Assembly (NCBI RefSeq): GCF_017355935.1
Contig: NZ_JAFIQT010000009.1
Span: 62,001-126,000, forward strand
Origin: Telluribacter humicola
GTDB taxonomy: Bacteria; Bacteroidota; Bacteroidia; Cytophagales; Spirosomataceae
DNA length: 64,000 bases
Direction: 5' to 3'
Below are positions 1 to 8,107 of this stretch, piece by piece. Each line of letters starts with the position of its first letter. The first letter of the stretch is position 1. Made by a program: the position numbers and the translations under genes. The notes below the pieces were generated by a model. The model did not search any database, was not told the DNA's origin, and saw only the letters and a program-made list of their open reading frames with translations.

Positions 1-1
1 G

Positions 2-2353
2 GTAGCTATGCGGGAAGAGCAGCGGAAGCTGCTGGCTCTTGTAGAAAACAGTGTTGAGCTGATGTCTGTGCTGGAACTGGACGGGCGAAACTCCTACCTC
101 AATAAAGCTGGTAGGGATATGCTGGGATTCGAAACCGAAGAGCAGGTCCTGCAGACTCCTATCTCAGAACTACACGCGCCGGAGCATTTTGAACTGGTCG
201 AGCGGGAGGTACTGCCCTCTCTGATGAATAACGGTCGGTGGTCAGGTCAGATGCTGGTGCGTAACCTCAAGACGGGGGACATATTTCCGGTCTATAATAA
301 TACCGTTCGCATTGACGACCCTATAACCGGCCAGCCTCTGGCCGTGGGGGCCGTTATGCGCGATATGAGGCCGGAGCTGGCAACTCAGGAGGCCCTGATT
401 AAGAGTGAGGAGCGCTTCCGGAATATTGTTGCCCAGGCTCCCGTGGCGATTGGGCTTCTGCGGGGTGAAGATATGGTGATCGAAACGGCCAATGAGCCCA
501 TTCTGGAACTTTGGGGCAAAGGGAGCGAAATCATAGGCCAGCCTCTGCTGCAGGCTCTGCCCGAAATCAAAGGGCAGGGATTTATGGAACTCCTGCAGGG
601 AGTATATAAATCCGGTACAGCGTATTATGGCTATGAAACGCTGGCCCGGCTGAACCGGAATAACGAGCTGGAAGACTGCTATTTTAACTTTGTATATGCC
701 CCCCTGCGGGAGTCCGGTGAAAGTGTGAGCGGAGTGACCGTTATCGCCTCTGACGTAACTCAGCAGGTAAAGGCCAAGCGGGAACTGGAAGAAAGCGAGC
801 TGCGATTCCGTAGCCTGATTCTGAACGCCCCCGTAGCCACCGCCATTTATGTTGGGCCGGATATGGTAATTCAGCTGGCTAATGATGCTATGCTGAACCT
901 GTGGGGCAAGGACGAGTCGGCTATTGGAAAAAATCTGGAAGATGCCGTACCAGAGCTGGAGGGGCAGGCTTTTATGAGGCTGCTGACGCAGGTGTATGAA
1001 ACTGGTATACCCTACCACGGTACTGAAGACCGGGCCGACCTGATCATAGATGGCAAGCTGCAGACGTTTTATTTCAACTATACCTATAAACCTCTGCATG
1101 ATGCCGATGGTAAGGTATATGCTATCCTGAATATGGCCGTAGATATTACCTATCAGGTAATAGCCAAAAAACAGTTGAAGGATGTGGAGGAAAGCCTGCG
1201 CGAAGCCATTGATCTGGCCGAGCTGGGTACCTGGAGTATCTATCCGCTAACAGGTAAAGTAGAGTGTTCGGATCGGGTAAAAGAATGGATCGGCATACCC
1301 CTGGATCAGCCGGTGACTTTGGAAGATATATCGCTTAGTACCCACGAACGGGACCAGCAGCGTACCAGTGAGGCTACCCAACGGGAGCTAAGTCCGACGG
1401 GTAGTGGTAAATTGGATATAGAATACACTATTGTAAACCGATTGACGGGGCAGGAACGGATCGTTCATACGCAGGCCCGGGCTTACTTAAATGAGCAGGG
1501 CGAAATATACCTGCTGCGTGGTACTACCCAGGATATTACGGTACAGCGCTCCATCCAGCAGGAGCTGGAACGACAGGTGCAGCTACGTACGGAGCAGCTT
1601 CAGAAGTCGAACGCTTACCTGCTACAGTCCAACCTGGAGCTGGAGCAATATGCTTACATAGCTTCGCATGACCTGCAGGAGCCTCTTCGCAAGATCCGTA
1701 TCTTCTCGGATATGCTCAGTAATATGCAGGGGCTTCCGGACGAAGCAAAACAGATTCTGGTGAAGGTGATCAACTCGTCGGAGCGGATGTCGCTGCTGAT
1801 CAAGGACCTGCTCGAGTACTCAAGACTGCTTAAGTCAGAGATAAAGGTACTTCCTACCCAGCTGAGAGAGGTGCTGGATAAAGTGGTGGTTGACTTTGAG
1901 TTGACTATCGAAGAGAAAAAGGCCCGGATTACAATCGGAGAACTCCCTACCATAGAAGCGGTGCCGTTGCAGATCAATCAGCTGTTTTATAACCTGCTTA
2001 ACAACGCGCTCAAGTTTTCTAAAGAAGACGTACCACCGGCTATCACTATCCAAAGCAGAAGATTGACCACCCAGGAGGTACAGCAGTATCAGCTGCCTCA
2101 TGCACAGGTAGTCTACTATGATATTACCTTCGCTGATAATGGTATTGGCTTTAATACCGAGTACGCCGACCGTATTTTTGAAGTATTTAAGCGGCTGCAC
2201 ACCCGTACTATTTATCCCGGCTCGGGTATTGGACTGGCGCTGTGTCGCCGGATTGTTCAGAACCACCAGGGGCACCTGTACGCCGAATCAGAAGAAAATG
2301 AGGGATCTGTATTCCATGTGATACTGCCGGTCAGGCAGGTGCAGCCCATATAA
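2..2353 (+). CDS. Multi-PAS sensor histidine kinase (5' end outside window)
   Basis: Cytoplasmic sensor kinase. The frame is open to the window edge, so the first ATG at base 8 is probably internal and the protein is partial. Counting from that ATG there are about four PAS-type repeats (roughly 1-120, 130-255, 260-385 and 390-510); the second and third are clearly paralogous (FRNIVAQAPVA and FRSLILNAPVA). A short coiled stretch leads to a HisKA domain with phosphoacceptor His554 in ASHDLQEPLRK. The HATPase domain has the N box NLLNNALKF near 662, then DNGIGF and GSGIGLALCRRI. No transmembrane helix is seen in this part. No response regulator follows; the next gene is convergent. The ligand is unknown. 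The family call is secure, the pathway is not. Confidence 0.93.
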   Translation, partial: VAMREEQRKLLALVENSVELMSVLELDGRNSYLNKAGRDMLGFETEEQVLQTPISELHAPEHFELVEREVLPSLMNNGRWSGQMLVRNLKTGDIFPVYNNTVRIDDPITGQPLAVGAVMRDMRPELATQEALIKSEERFRNIVAQAPVAIGLLRGEDMVIETANEPILELWGKGSEIIGQPLLQALPEIKGQGFMELLQGVYKSGTAYYGYETLARLNRNNELEDCYFNFVYAPLRESGESVSGVTVIASDVTQQVKAKRELEESELRFRSLILNAPVATAIYVGPDMVIQLANDAMLNLWGKDESAIGKNLEDAVPELEGQAFMRLLTQVYETGIPYHGTEDRADLIIDGKLQTFYFNYTYKPLHDADGKVYAILNMAVDITYQVIAKKQLKDVEESLREAIDLAELGTWSIYPLTGKVECSDRVKEWIGIPLDQPVTLEDISLSTHERDQQRTSEATQRELSPTGSGKLDIEYTIVNRLTGQERIVHTQARAYLNEQGEIYLLRGTTQDITVQRSIQQELERQVQLRTEQLQKSNAYLLQSNLELEQYAYIASHDLQEPLRKIRIFSDMLSNMQGLPDEAKQILVKVINSSERMSLLIKDLLEYSRLLKSEIKVLPTQLREVLDKVVVDFELTIEEKKARITIGELPTIEAVPLQINQLFYNLLNNALKFSKEDVPPAITIQSRRLTTQEVQQYQLPHAQVVYYDITFADNGIGFNTEYADRIFEVFKRLHTRTIYPGSGIGLALCRRIVQNHQGHLYAESEENEGSVFHVILPVRQVQPI

Positions 2354-2360
2354 TACAGTT

Positions 2361-2378
2361 GGTAGCCTAAGGGCTACC
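2361..2378. terminator. Hairpin between convergent genes
   Basis: GGTAGCC (2361-2367) pairs perfectly with GGCTACC (2372-2378) across a 4-nt loop, between the kinase stop and the convergent Nudix gene, overlapping the stop codon of the latter. There is no T-run on either side, so intrinsic termination is only a guess. Confidence 0.35.
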
Positions 2379-3141
2379 ATCCTCCTTCCAGACCTTGTTC
2401 CAGTGCCTGCTGGTACTTCTCCAGATTGAACCGGTACAGGTAGGGCGCTTTGTGCGCTACGCCGCTGCGGCGTTCATCCAACCGCTCCAGAATATCATAA
2501 GCCAGTATCTTCCGCTGAAAATTCCGGCGATCCAGCTGTTTGCCTAGTATGGTCTCATACAGCTTCTGCAGTTCAGGCATTGTAAATTTCTCCGCCAGCA
2601 GATTATATCCAATGGGCTGGTAGGCCAGCTGCAGCCGCAGGGCTTCCAGCGCCTTTTCCAGGATCTGGCTGTGGTCCTGCATAAGAGCAGGTATCTGCTG
2701 CAGGTCCCACCATTCGCAGGCTTCGGAGTTGGAATCGGGGCGGGGGGTCACGCTGGAGTAGTCTACCAGGGCATAAAAACCAAGTGTGATAAACCGCTGC
2801 AGAAACCAGTGGTTTTCATCGTATGGAATCTGACGTTGTTTCAGAAGCTTCGCGTTGAAGCTAGTTTTGGATCGGTCGGGTTTGCCAAACAAATGAAACT
2901 GTCGCAGGAAAATATTATCCAGGCCCGTCCTTGACTTAAGTACCCGAATAGCGGCTTCCTCTACATCTTCATCCTTAAAAACAAATCCGCCCGGCAGCGC
3001 CCACAGGTCATCGCCTTTCACCTTCAGCAGGAGTACCCTGAGCTGATTAGCATGAAATCCAAATATCACACAGTCTACGGAAAAGCCAGGATGAAATGTG
3101 CCCTGTCCGTACTGGAGTATGTCTTCTTTTTCTTGATTCAC
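2374..3141 (-). CDS. Nudix-fold transcriptional regulator with degenerate Nudix box (NrtR/AraR-like)
   Basis: The 255-aa protein has an N-terminal Nudix fold (about 15-150) and a C-terminal winged-helix part (about 165-245), the architecture of NrtR-type and Bacteroidetes AraR-type regulators rather than of hydrolases. The Nudix box occupies residues 52-74. The signature glycines, Glu58 and Arg66 are kept, but the catalytic REUxEE core reads RVLKSR, so the metal-binding glutamates are replaced by Val67, Ser70 and Arg71; hydrolysis is unlikely. Transcription is divergent from the sugar isomerase/GH3 genes, with an inverted repeat in the gap, which fits local control by a sugar or nucleotide effector. 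The effector is unknown; ADP-ribose and arabinose are precedents from related families. Confidence 0.85.
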   Translation of the reverse strand: MNQEKEDILQYGQGTFHPGFSVDCVIFGFHANQLRVLLLKVKGDDLWALPGGFVFKDEDVEEAAIRVLKSRTGLDNIFLRQFHLFGKPDRSKTSFNAKLLKQRQIPYDENHWFLQRFITLGFYALVDYSSVTPRPDSNSEACEWWDLQQIPALMQDHSQILEKALEALRLQLAYQPIGYNLLAEKFTMPELQKLYETILGKQLDRRNFQRKILAYDILERLDERRSGVAHKAPYLYRFNLEKYQQALEQGLEGGW

Positions 3142-3175
3142 GATATTCTGAGAAGTGTATAAATTAAATCCTGTC

Positions 3176-3203
3176 CAATTTTAACTACTTATAATTAAAA
3201 TTG
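3176..3203. promoter_or_regulatory. Candidate operator in divergent promoter region
   Basis: A perfect 9-bp inverted repeat, CAATTTTAA (3176-3184) and TTAAAATTG (3195-3203), is separated by 10 nt. It lies 35 bp upstream of the Nudix regulator start and about 105 bp upstream of the divergent gene. A near-consensus Bacteroidetes -7 element (TACTTTG, 3205-3211) abuts its right arm. Binding by the adjacent regulator is inferred from position only. Confidence 0.4.
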
Positions 3204-3307
3204 CTACTTTGTGTCTTGGTTACGCAATGGGGCTGCAAGTTATTCAACTTTCACGGCTACTATAATAACCAGTTCAAGACCAGTTTTTACTTTACCTTTT
3301 GTTGATC

Positions 3308-4309
3308 ATGCAAAATAGAAGAGATTTTCTCAGAAATGCGGGAGCATTTGCTCTCGGCGGTCTGACTTTGCCTCATTTCTCCCAGGCGACTGATATTTTA
3401 GGGATTACGGCTCCCAAGCCTATCGGTATTCAGCTGTTCACGTTGTTCCGTCCCATGAACGAAGACCCTAAAGGTACGTTGGAAAAGGTAGCAGCGGTAG
3501 GTTATAAGGAAATAGAATCAGCTTTCAGTACCCGTGGAGGGTACTATGGGTATAAGCCTAAGGAATTTAAAGCATTAGTGGAAGATCTGGGAATGACCTG
3601 GCGGGCGCATCACGCGGGTGGAGCGCCCTTCCGTAGGCCTCAGGCACCACCCCCGGCAGGCAATCAGCCAGCAGGAGCAGCGGCTCCCGGAGCGGCGGCG
3701 CCCGGAGCAGCGGCGCCAGCCAATACCAACCAGCAGCGCCCTGCAAACATGCCGCCCATGCTCAACCTGCGTGACAACTACCAGCAACTTATAGATGAAG
3801 CGGCGGAAGCCGGGCTGTCGTACCTGGTATGCGCCAGTACACCGGTAGGTACCTTAGAGGAAATTAATAAATCCATTGAGGTATTTCAAAAAACGGGTGA
3901 GGCGGCCAAGAAAGCGGGTATTGGTTTTGCCTACCACAACCACGCCACAGAATTTGACGGCGTAGAAAGTGCCGGTGGCAAGACGCCTTACGAGCTGATC
4001 CTGTCGCAGACGGACAAGGATCTGGTAAAGATGGAGCTGGACCTGGCCTGGGCTACTAAGGCGGGTAAAGATCCGGTGGAGCTATTCAAGCAGCAGCCCG
4101 GCCGCTTCCCCCTTTGGCACGTCAAGGATATTAAGCAGGATCTCAAAACAATCACCGAAGTAGGTACGGGTGTGGTGGACTTCAAGCGCATATTTGCCGC
4201 CGCCGATATAGCCGGTATGAAGTACTTCTTTGTGGAGCAGGATATGGCGCCCCAGCCTGTTGAGAACATTACTACCAGCTACCAAAACTTAAGGAAAGTA
4301 GTGGCGTAG
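3308..4309 (+). CDS. Tat-exported sugar phosphate isomerase/epimerase-like TIM-barrel protein
   Basis: I prefer the ATG at 3308 over the in-frame TTG at 3299, because it puts the twin-arginine signal (NRRDFLRNAGAFALGG) at the N-terminus. The mature part is an AP-endonuclease-2/xylose-isomerase-like TIM barrel: IGIQLFTL near the start, then YHNHATEF, MELDLAWATKAG and LWHVKDIK, which carry the usual metal-binding His/Glu/Asp residues. Such periplasmic homologues are common in Bacteroidota and their substrates are mostly unknown. Between strands about 110 and 150 there is an Ala/Pro/Gly-rich low-complexity insertion coded by 15-bp repeats (3674-3717). It is followed by GH3 and alpha/beta-hydrolase genes, suggesting a role in handling released sugars. 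Confidence 0.85.
   Translation: MQNRRDFLRNAGAFALGGLTLPHFSQATDILGITAPKPIGIQLFTLFRPMNEDPKGTLEKVAAVGYKEIESAFSTRGGYYGYKPKEFKALVEDLGMTWRAHHAGGAPFRRPQAPPPAGNQPAGAAAPGAAAPGAAAPANTNQQRPANMPPMLNLRDNYQQLIDEAAEAGLSYLVCASTPVGTLEEINKSIEVFQKTGEAAKKAGIGFAYHNHATEFDGVESAGGKTPYELILSQTDKDLVKMELDLAWATKAGKDPVELFKQQPGRFPLWHVKDIKQDLKTITEVGTGVVDFKRIFAAADIAGMKYFFVEQDMAPQPVENITTSYQNLRKVVA
3674..3717 (+). repeat. Three 15-bp tandem units inside a coding region
   Basis: Three consecutive 15-bp units beginning GGAGC(A/G)GCGGC encode the repeated pentapeptide GAAAP in the isomerase-like gene. The units differ at a few positions. The frame is preserved, so copy-number change would lengthen or shorten a surface linker without breaking the protein. 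Confidence 0.8.
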
Positions 4310-4317
4310 GGGGCTAG

Positions 4318-4349
4318 AAGCTGTTAGCTATTAGGTGTTAGCTGTTAGT
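4318..4349. repeat. Short AGCTGTTAG-type direct repeats
   Basis: The gap after the isomerase-like gene begins with overlapping copies of AGCTGTTAG, GCTATTAG, GTGTTAG and AGCTGTTAG. Similar GTTAGC-rich scraps occur at about 13078-13088, 49701-49726 and 50238-50262, all just outside genes. They are stop-rich and of unknown role. Confidence 0.5.
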
Positions 4350-4368
4350 TTGTGTCTGCATCATAAAG

Positions 4369-4448
4369 CTGTCACCCTAACCCGTGTCCGACGGGGCCTG
4401 CTAACGTTCTGTAACCCTAGCCCGTGTCTCCACAGGCCTTACTAGCAG
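4369..4448. repeat. Two imperfect 40-bp tandem repeats with hairpins
   Basis: Units 4369-4408 and 4409-4448 share CTGTnACCCTA, CCCGTGTC and GGCCT at identical offsets. Each can fold a small hairpin (CCCGT with ACGGG in unit 1; a similar CCnGTG/CACnGG pairing in unit 2). They occupy the gap upstream of the GH3 gene. Confidence 0.65.
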
Positions 4449-4496
4449 TCCAATCCTGCAGCTACAACTGATCAGTACTTACTATTTGTGATATTT

Positions 4497-6836
4497 ATGA
4501 AAAAAATAATTATTCCTCTAGCCCTGGGTAGTCTGCTGACGGCGGGGCAGGTACACGCCCAGAAATGGACTGAAACCAGAGCAGGTACTATTGCAACCGT
4601 CACCAATAGGGGCGGCCAGACCCTTGGCTACTCAACTACCTCCGGCGTTAAGCTCCTGACCGTAGATGGCTTTGCTTTCAAAGACCTGAACAAGAACGGC
4701 AAGCTCGACAAGTACGAAGACTGGCGCTTACCCGCCGACGTACGGGCCAAAGATCTGGCTTCGCAGCTATCCGTGGAGCAGATAGCGGGTCTGATGCTGT
4801 ACAGCCGCCACCAACCTATACCGGCCGCCGCCGGTGGACCTTTCGCAGGTACCTACGGGGGAAAAGTATTTGCCCAGAGCGGCGTGCAGCCCTTCGACCT
4901 GTCGGATCAGCAAAAGGAATTTCTGACCAAGGATAACCTGCGGCACATCCTGGTAACGTCGGTACAAAGCCCTGAGATTGCCGCGCAATGGAACAACAAC
5001 GTACAAGCCCTGGTGGAAAGTACCGGACTCGGGATTCCGGCCAATACCAGCTCGGACCCCCGCCACGGTACCCGCGCTGATGCCGAGTACAACGCCGGAG
5101 CGGGTGGGGCCATCTCCATGTGGCCCGGTTCACTGGGTCTGGCGGCTACATTTAATCCGGAGCTGGTACGTCAGTTTGGTCAGATTGCGGCTACCGAGTA
5201 CCGGGCACTGGGTATTGCTACGGCTCTGTCACCCCAGGTAGACCTGGCTACGGATCCCCGCTGGAACCGCGCGAGTGGCACTTTTGGCGAAGATCCGCTG
5301 CTGGCTACCGATATGGCCCGCACCTACATTGACGGTTTCCAAACCTCCACCGGGGCGAAGGAAATCCGCAACGGCTGGGGCTTCAATAGTGTAAACGCGA
5401 TGGTGAAGCACTGGCCGGGCGGTGGCTCCGGTGAGGGCGGACGCGATGCGCACTACGGCTACGGCAAGTATGCCGTGTACCCCGGCAAAAATTTCAAGTC
5501 GCACTTCCTGCCATTTATCAACGGAGCTTTTAAACTAAATGGTAAGACAGGCATGGCCTCGGCGGTGATGCCTTACTATACCATCTCCCAGGGACAGGAT
5601 GCAAAGTACGGCGAGAACGTAGGTAACAGCTACAACAAGTACATCATCGGCGACCTGCTGCGCGGCAAGTACGGCTACGACGGCGTCGTATGTACCGACT
5701 GGCTCGTAACAGGCGACGAAACCGCCGTGGACGTATTCTTGACGGGTAAATCGTGGGGCGTGGAGAAGCTGTCGGTAGGAGAGCGGCACTACAAGGCCCT
5801 GATGGCGGGAGTAGATCAGTACGGCGGCAACAACGAAATGGGCCCGGTCCTAGAAGCCTACCAACTGGGGGTAAAGGAGCAGGGCGAGGCAAAAATCAGG
5901 GCGCGTTTTGAACAGTCGGCGGTGCGCCTTCTGAAAAATATTTTCCGGGTAGGCTTGTTTGAGAATCCTTATCTTGATCCAGCCGAGACCAAAGCCACCG
6001 TAGGTAAGGCCGAGTACATGCAGGCAGGCTACCAGGCGCAGCTGAAGTCGGTAGTGATGCTGAAAAACAAGGCGAATGTACTGCCACTGACTAAAAATAA
6101 GACGGTGTATGTACCTAAGCGCTTCACTCCGGCCGGACGTAACTTCCTGGGAATGGCTATACCTGAGAAGCTGGACTACCCAGTGAATATGGAGATCGTG
6201 AAGAAGTACTTCAAGGTAACGGACAATCCTTACGAGGCCGACTACGCACTGGTATTTATCCAGAGCCCCAACTCTAATGGTGGCTACAACAGCGAAGAGG
6301 CTAAGGCGGGTGGTACTGGCTACGTACCCATCAGCCTCCAGTACGGCGATTATACCGCCCAGGGTACCCGCGACCCCAGTATAGGAGGTGGTGACCCGCT
6401 GGAAACGTTTACCAACCGTACCTATAGGGGTAAGTCTACGAAGACGATCAACAGCAGCGACCTGACCATGGTCACCGAAACGGCCGCTAAGATGAAGGGC
6501 AAGCCGGTGATTGTGTCCATGAATATGGCCAATCCGGCGGTAGTGGGTGAATTTGAAAAGCAGACCAACGCGCTACTGGTGAACTTCGGTGTGCAGGATC
6601 AGGCTATGATGGATATCCTTACCGGAGCCAGTGAACCCTCGGCCCTGCTGCCCATGCAGATGCCGGCCGATATGCAAACGGTAGAAGCTCAGTTTGAAGA
6701 TGTACCGCGCGATATGAAATCATATGTAGATTCGGAAGGCAATACCTACGACTTTGGATTTGGCCTCAACTGGAAGGGTATTATTAAAGATGCCCGTACT
6801 TCTAAGTACAAAAAACCGGCTTTAACCCTAAAATAA
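4497..6836 (+). CDS. Glycoside hydrolase family 3 (beta-glucosidase-like), exported
   Basis: The preferred start is the ATG at 4497; the frame opens with a GTG three codons earlier. A Sec signal peptide (MKKIIIPLALGSLLTAGQVHAQ) precedes an EF-hand-like loop (DLNKNGKLDKYEDWR, about 66-80). The (alpha/beta)8 domain contains WPGSLGLAATFNPE, SPQVDLATDPRWNR, VKHWPGGGSGEGGRDAHYGYG and the nucleophile region GYDGVVCTDW, with the putative nucleophile Asp near 401. The C-terminal alpha/beta-sandwich and the closing YDFGFGLNW motif are present, so the protein is full length for GH3. It should hydrolyse beta-glycosides in the periplasm. The next gene starts 3 bp downstream and is surely co-transcribed. 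Exact substrate unknown. Confidence 0.93.
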   Translation: MKKIIIPLALGSLLTAGQVHAQKWTETRAGTIATVTNRGGQTLGYSTTSGVKLLTVDGFAFKDLNKNGKLDKYEDWRLPADVRAKDLASQLSVEQIAGLMLYSRHQPIPAAAGGPFAGTYGGKVFAQSGVQPFDLSDQQKEFLTKDNLRHILVTSVQSPEIAAQWNNNVQALVESTGLGIPANTSSDPRHGTRADAEYNAGAGGAISMWPGSLGLAATFNPELVRQFGQIAATEYRALGIATALSPQVDLATDPRWNRASGTFGEDPLLATDMARTYIDGFQTSTGAKEIRNGWGFNSVNAMVKHWPGGGSGEGGRDAHYGYGKYAVYPGKNFKSHFLPFINGAFKLNGKTGMASAVMPYYTISQGQDAKYGENVGNSYNKYIIGDLLRGKYGYDGVVCTDWLVTGDETAVDVFLTGKSWGVEKLSVGERHYKALMAGVDQYGGNNEMGPVLEAYQLGVKEQGEAKIRARFEQSAVRLLKNIFRVGLFENPYLDPAETKATVGKAEYMQAGYQAQLKSVVMLKNKANVLPLTKNKTVYVPKRFTPAGRNFLGMAIPEKLDYPVNMEIVKKYFKVTDNPYEADYALVFIQSPNSNGGYNSEEAKAGGTGYVPISLQYGDYTAQGTRDPSIGGGDPLETFTNRTYRGKSTKTINSSDLTMVTETAAKMKGKPVIVSMNMANPAVVGEFEKQTNALLVNFGVQDQAMMDILTGASEPSALLPMQMPADMQTVEAQFEDVPRDMKSYVDSEGNTYDFGFGLNWKGIIKDARTSKYKKPALTLK

Positions 6837-6839
6837 CCT

Positions 6840-7616
6840 ATGAAAACAAAAAGACTTCTTGCCGCTGCTGCCATGCTCCTGGGGCTGGTTGCAGTACCTT
6901 TTACCAGGGCTACCGCACAGGCGGGAGGCAAGCAACCTACTTACGTGCTGGTACACGGCGCCTGGGGTGGTAGCTGGTCGTTCAAGAAAGTGGACTCCAT
7001 GCTTACGGCGCGCGGCTACAACGTGTACCGTCCTTCGCTGACGGGTCAGGGCGAGCGGGTACACCTGGCTTCGCAGGACATTAACCTCACTACCCACATC
7101 AACGACGTAGTAAATGCTATCCTGTATGAAGACCTGCACGACGTGATCCTGATGGGGCATAGCTATGGCGGCATGGTGGTAACCGGCGTAGCCGACCGTA
7201 TTCCCGACCGGATCAAGCGGCTGGTGTACCTGGATGCCTTCGTACCCAACGATGGGGAGAGCGCGTTTACTGCGCAGGGTAGCCCTGCTCAGAGTGAGGG
7301 GATACGGCGTATGGAGAAAGATGGCTTTCTGGTACCGGCCTGGGTAAAGGCTGATCAGAAACCACCCAAAGATGTACCGCATCCGGTGAAGACGCTGACC
7401 GAACCCATCTCGCTGAAAAATGCGGCGGCCCGTCAGCTACCCGCCACCTACATCCTAACCGTAGATCCCGGCAAGAAGCCCGAAGAGGATGGGTTCTTTA
7501 AGTTTTCGGAGCGCGCCAAGCAGCGCGGCTGGAACTATGTCGAGATGAGCGCCGATCATAATCCTCAGTGGTCCAAGCCCCAGGAACTGGTAGAGTTACT
7601 GGATAAAGCCAAGTAA
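6840..7616 (+). CDS. Secreted alpha/beta hydrolase (esterase-like)
   Basis: The 258-aa protein carries a signal peptide (to about TRATAQA) and an alpha/beta-hydrolase fold of the small plant-esterase/hydroxynitrile-lyase-like type. LVHGAWGGSWSFKKV is the oxyanion region, MGHSYGGMV the nucleophile elbow, and the catalytic His is in MSADHNPQWSKP near the C-terminus. It follows the GH3 gene by 3 bp and ends just before a strong terminator, so it closes this operon. The context suggests removal of ester substituents from plant or algal glycosides, but the substrate is not readable from sequence. Confidence 0.88.
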   Translation: MKTKRLLAAAAMLLGLVAVPFTRATAQAGGKQPTYVLVHGAWGGSWSFKKVDSMLTARGYNVYRPSLTGQGERVHLASQDINLTTHINDVVNAILYEDLHDVILMGHSYGGMVVTGVADRIPDRIKRLVYLDAFVPNDGESAFTAQGSPAQSEGIRRMEKDGFLVPAWVKADQKPPKDVPHPVKTLTEPISLKNAAARQLPATYILTVDPGKKPEEDGFFKFSERAKQRGWNYVEMSADHNPQWSKPQELVELLDKAK

Positions 7617-7634
7617 AGTGCTCTTTACCTAAAA

Positions 7635-7674
7635 CAGAAAGCCCCGAACGTACTGATGCGTTCGGGGCTTTCTG
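7635..7674 (+). terminator. Strong intrinsic terminator after hydrolase operon
   Basis: Perfect 16-bp arms (7635-7650 and 7659-7674) enclose an 8-nt loop and contain AGCCCCGAACG/CGTTCGGGGCT. The descending arm ends in CTTTCTG and is followed by CTTTTCTTATTT, giving a T-rich tail. It sits 18 bp after the hydrolase stop. Confidence 0.88.
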
Positions 7675-7721
7675 CTTTTCTTATTTATAGGCTTTATCCT
7701 GGCTTTTCTGGGTGATGCAAT

Positions 7722-7838
7722 CTTTCGCCCTCCTCCGCCGGGCGGGCGGCGCTCTCCCCACGCCTCTGTACCCTGCGTGCCTGCGCAAAGCCAGCCGCAC
7801 ATAGGCCCGCAGGCTAAGGTCGGCTTAGGGGAGAGCTG
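7722..7838 (+). repeat. Structured intergenic repeat, copy A
   Basis: A roughly 115-bp GC-rich element that recurs in inverted orientation at 7932-8046. Shared blocks in the same order are CTTTCGCCCTC (7722-7732), CCGGGCGGGC (7738-7747), CCCTGCG (7771-7777), CCAGCCGCACA (7791-7801) and GGCTTAnGnGAGnGCTG (7822-7838). Within copy A, GCTCTCCCC (7751-7759) pairs with GGGGAGAGC (7828-7836) and GCCTGCG (7779-7785) with CGCAGGC (7808-7814), giving a nested hairpin. No gene is convincing here. Confidence 0.75.
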
Positions 7839-7931
7839 AGAAATTTGACAGAGTGCATTATAAGAAAAGAGATACATATTTAAAAAACCATAAGTACTAT
7901 CTCTACTTAACATGAACTATGCAATCACTAA

Positions 7932-8046
7932 CAGCCCTCTCATAAGCCGCCTATATTTATGGCCAGTGTGCGGCTGGCAAGCGCAGGGTCATAAATATGC
8001 TAGCGGTGTTGAGAGGGCGGGGCCCGCCCGGCCGTGAGGGCGAAAG
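7932..8046 (-). repeat. Structured intergenic repeat, copy B (inverted)
   Basis: Reverse-oriented diverged copy of the element at 7722-7838, with the same conserved blocks: CGCAGGG at 7982-7988, TGTGCGGCTGG at 7967-7977, GCCCGCCCGG at 8022-8031 and GAGGGCGAAAG at 8036-8046. Its own long imperfect hairpin pairs GCCCTCTCA (from 7934) with TGAGAGGGC (to 8018), and ATATTTATG with CATAAATAT inside that. About 90 bp of AT-rich DNA separates the two copies. Confidence 0.75.
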
Positions 8047-8107
8047 TGGGCAGTACCCAAAGGATTTAGATTTTATCTTAAAACTCCATAAGCTTGTCTG
8101 AAAGCCA

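Larger units (their letters stand above)
7617..8107. other. Gene-free block between convergent units
   Basis: This 491-bp stretch holds the terminator, the two inverted repeat copies and an AT-rich centre (7841-7929). A 94-codon minus-strand reading frame (7629-7913) crosses the terminator and copy A and has low-complexity Arg/Gly/Pro composition; I do not consider it a gene. Confidence 0.7.

Noticed and set aside
242-1099. Long antisense reading frame opposite the PAS kinase
   Set aside because: It lies wholly within a well-supported gene, lacks recognisable domains, and arises from the codon pattern of the opposite strand.
7629-7913. 94-codon minus-strand frame
   Set aside because: It runs through the terminator hairpin and repeat copy A, with low-complexity Arg/Gly/Pro content, so it is explained by the repeat.
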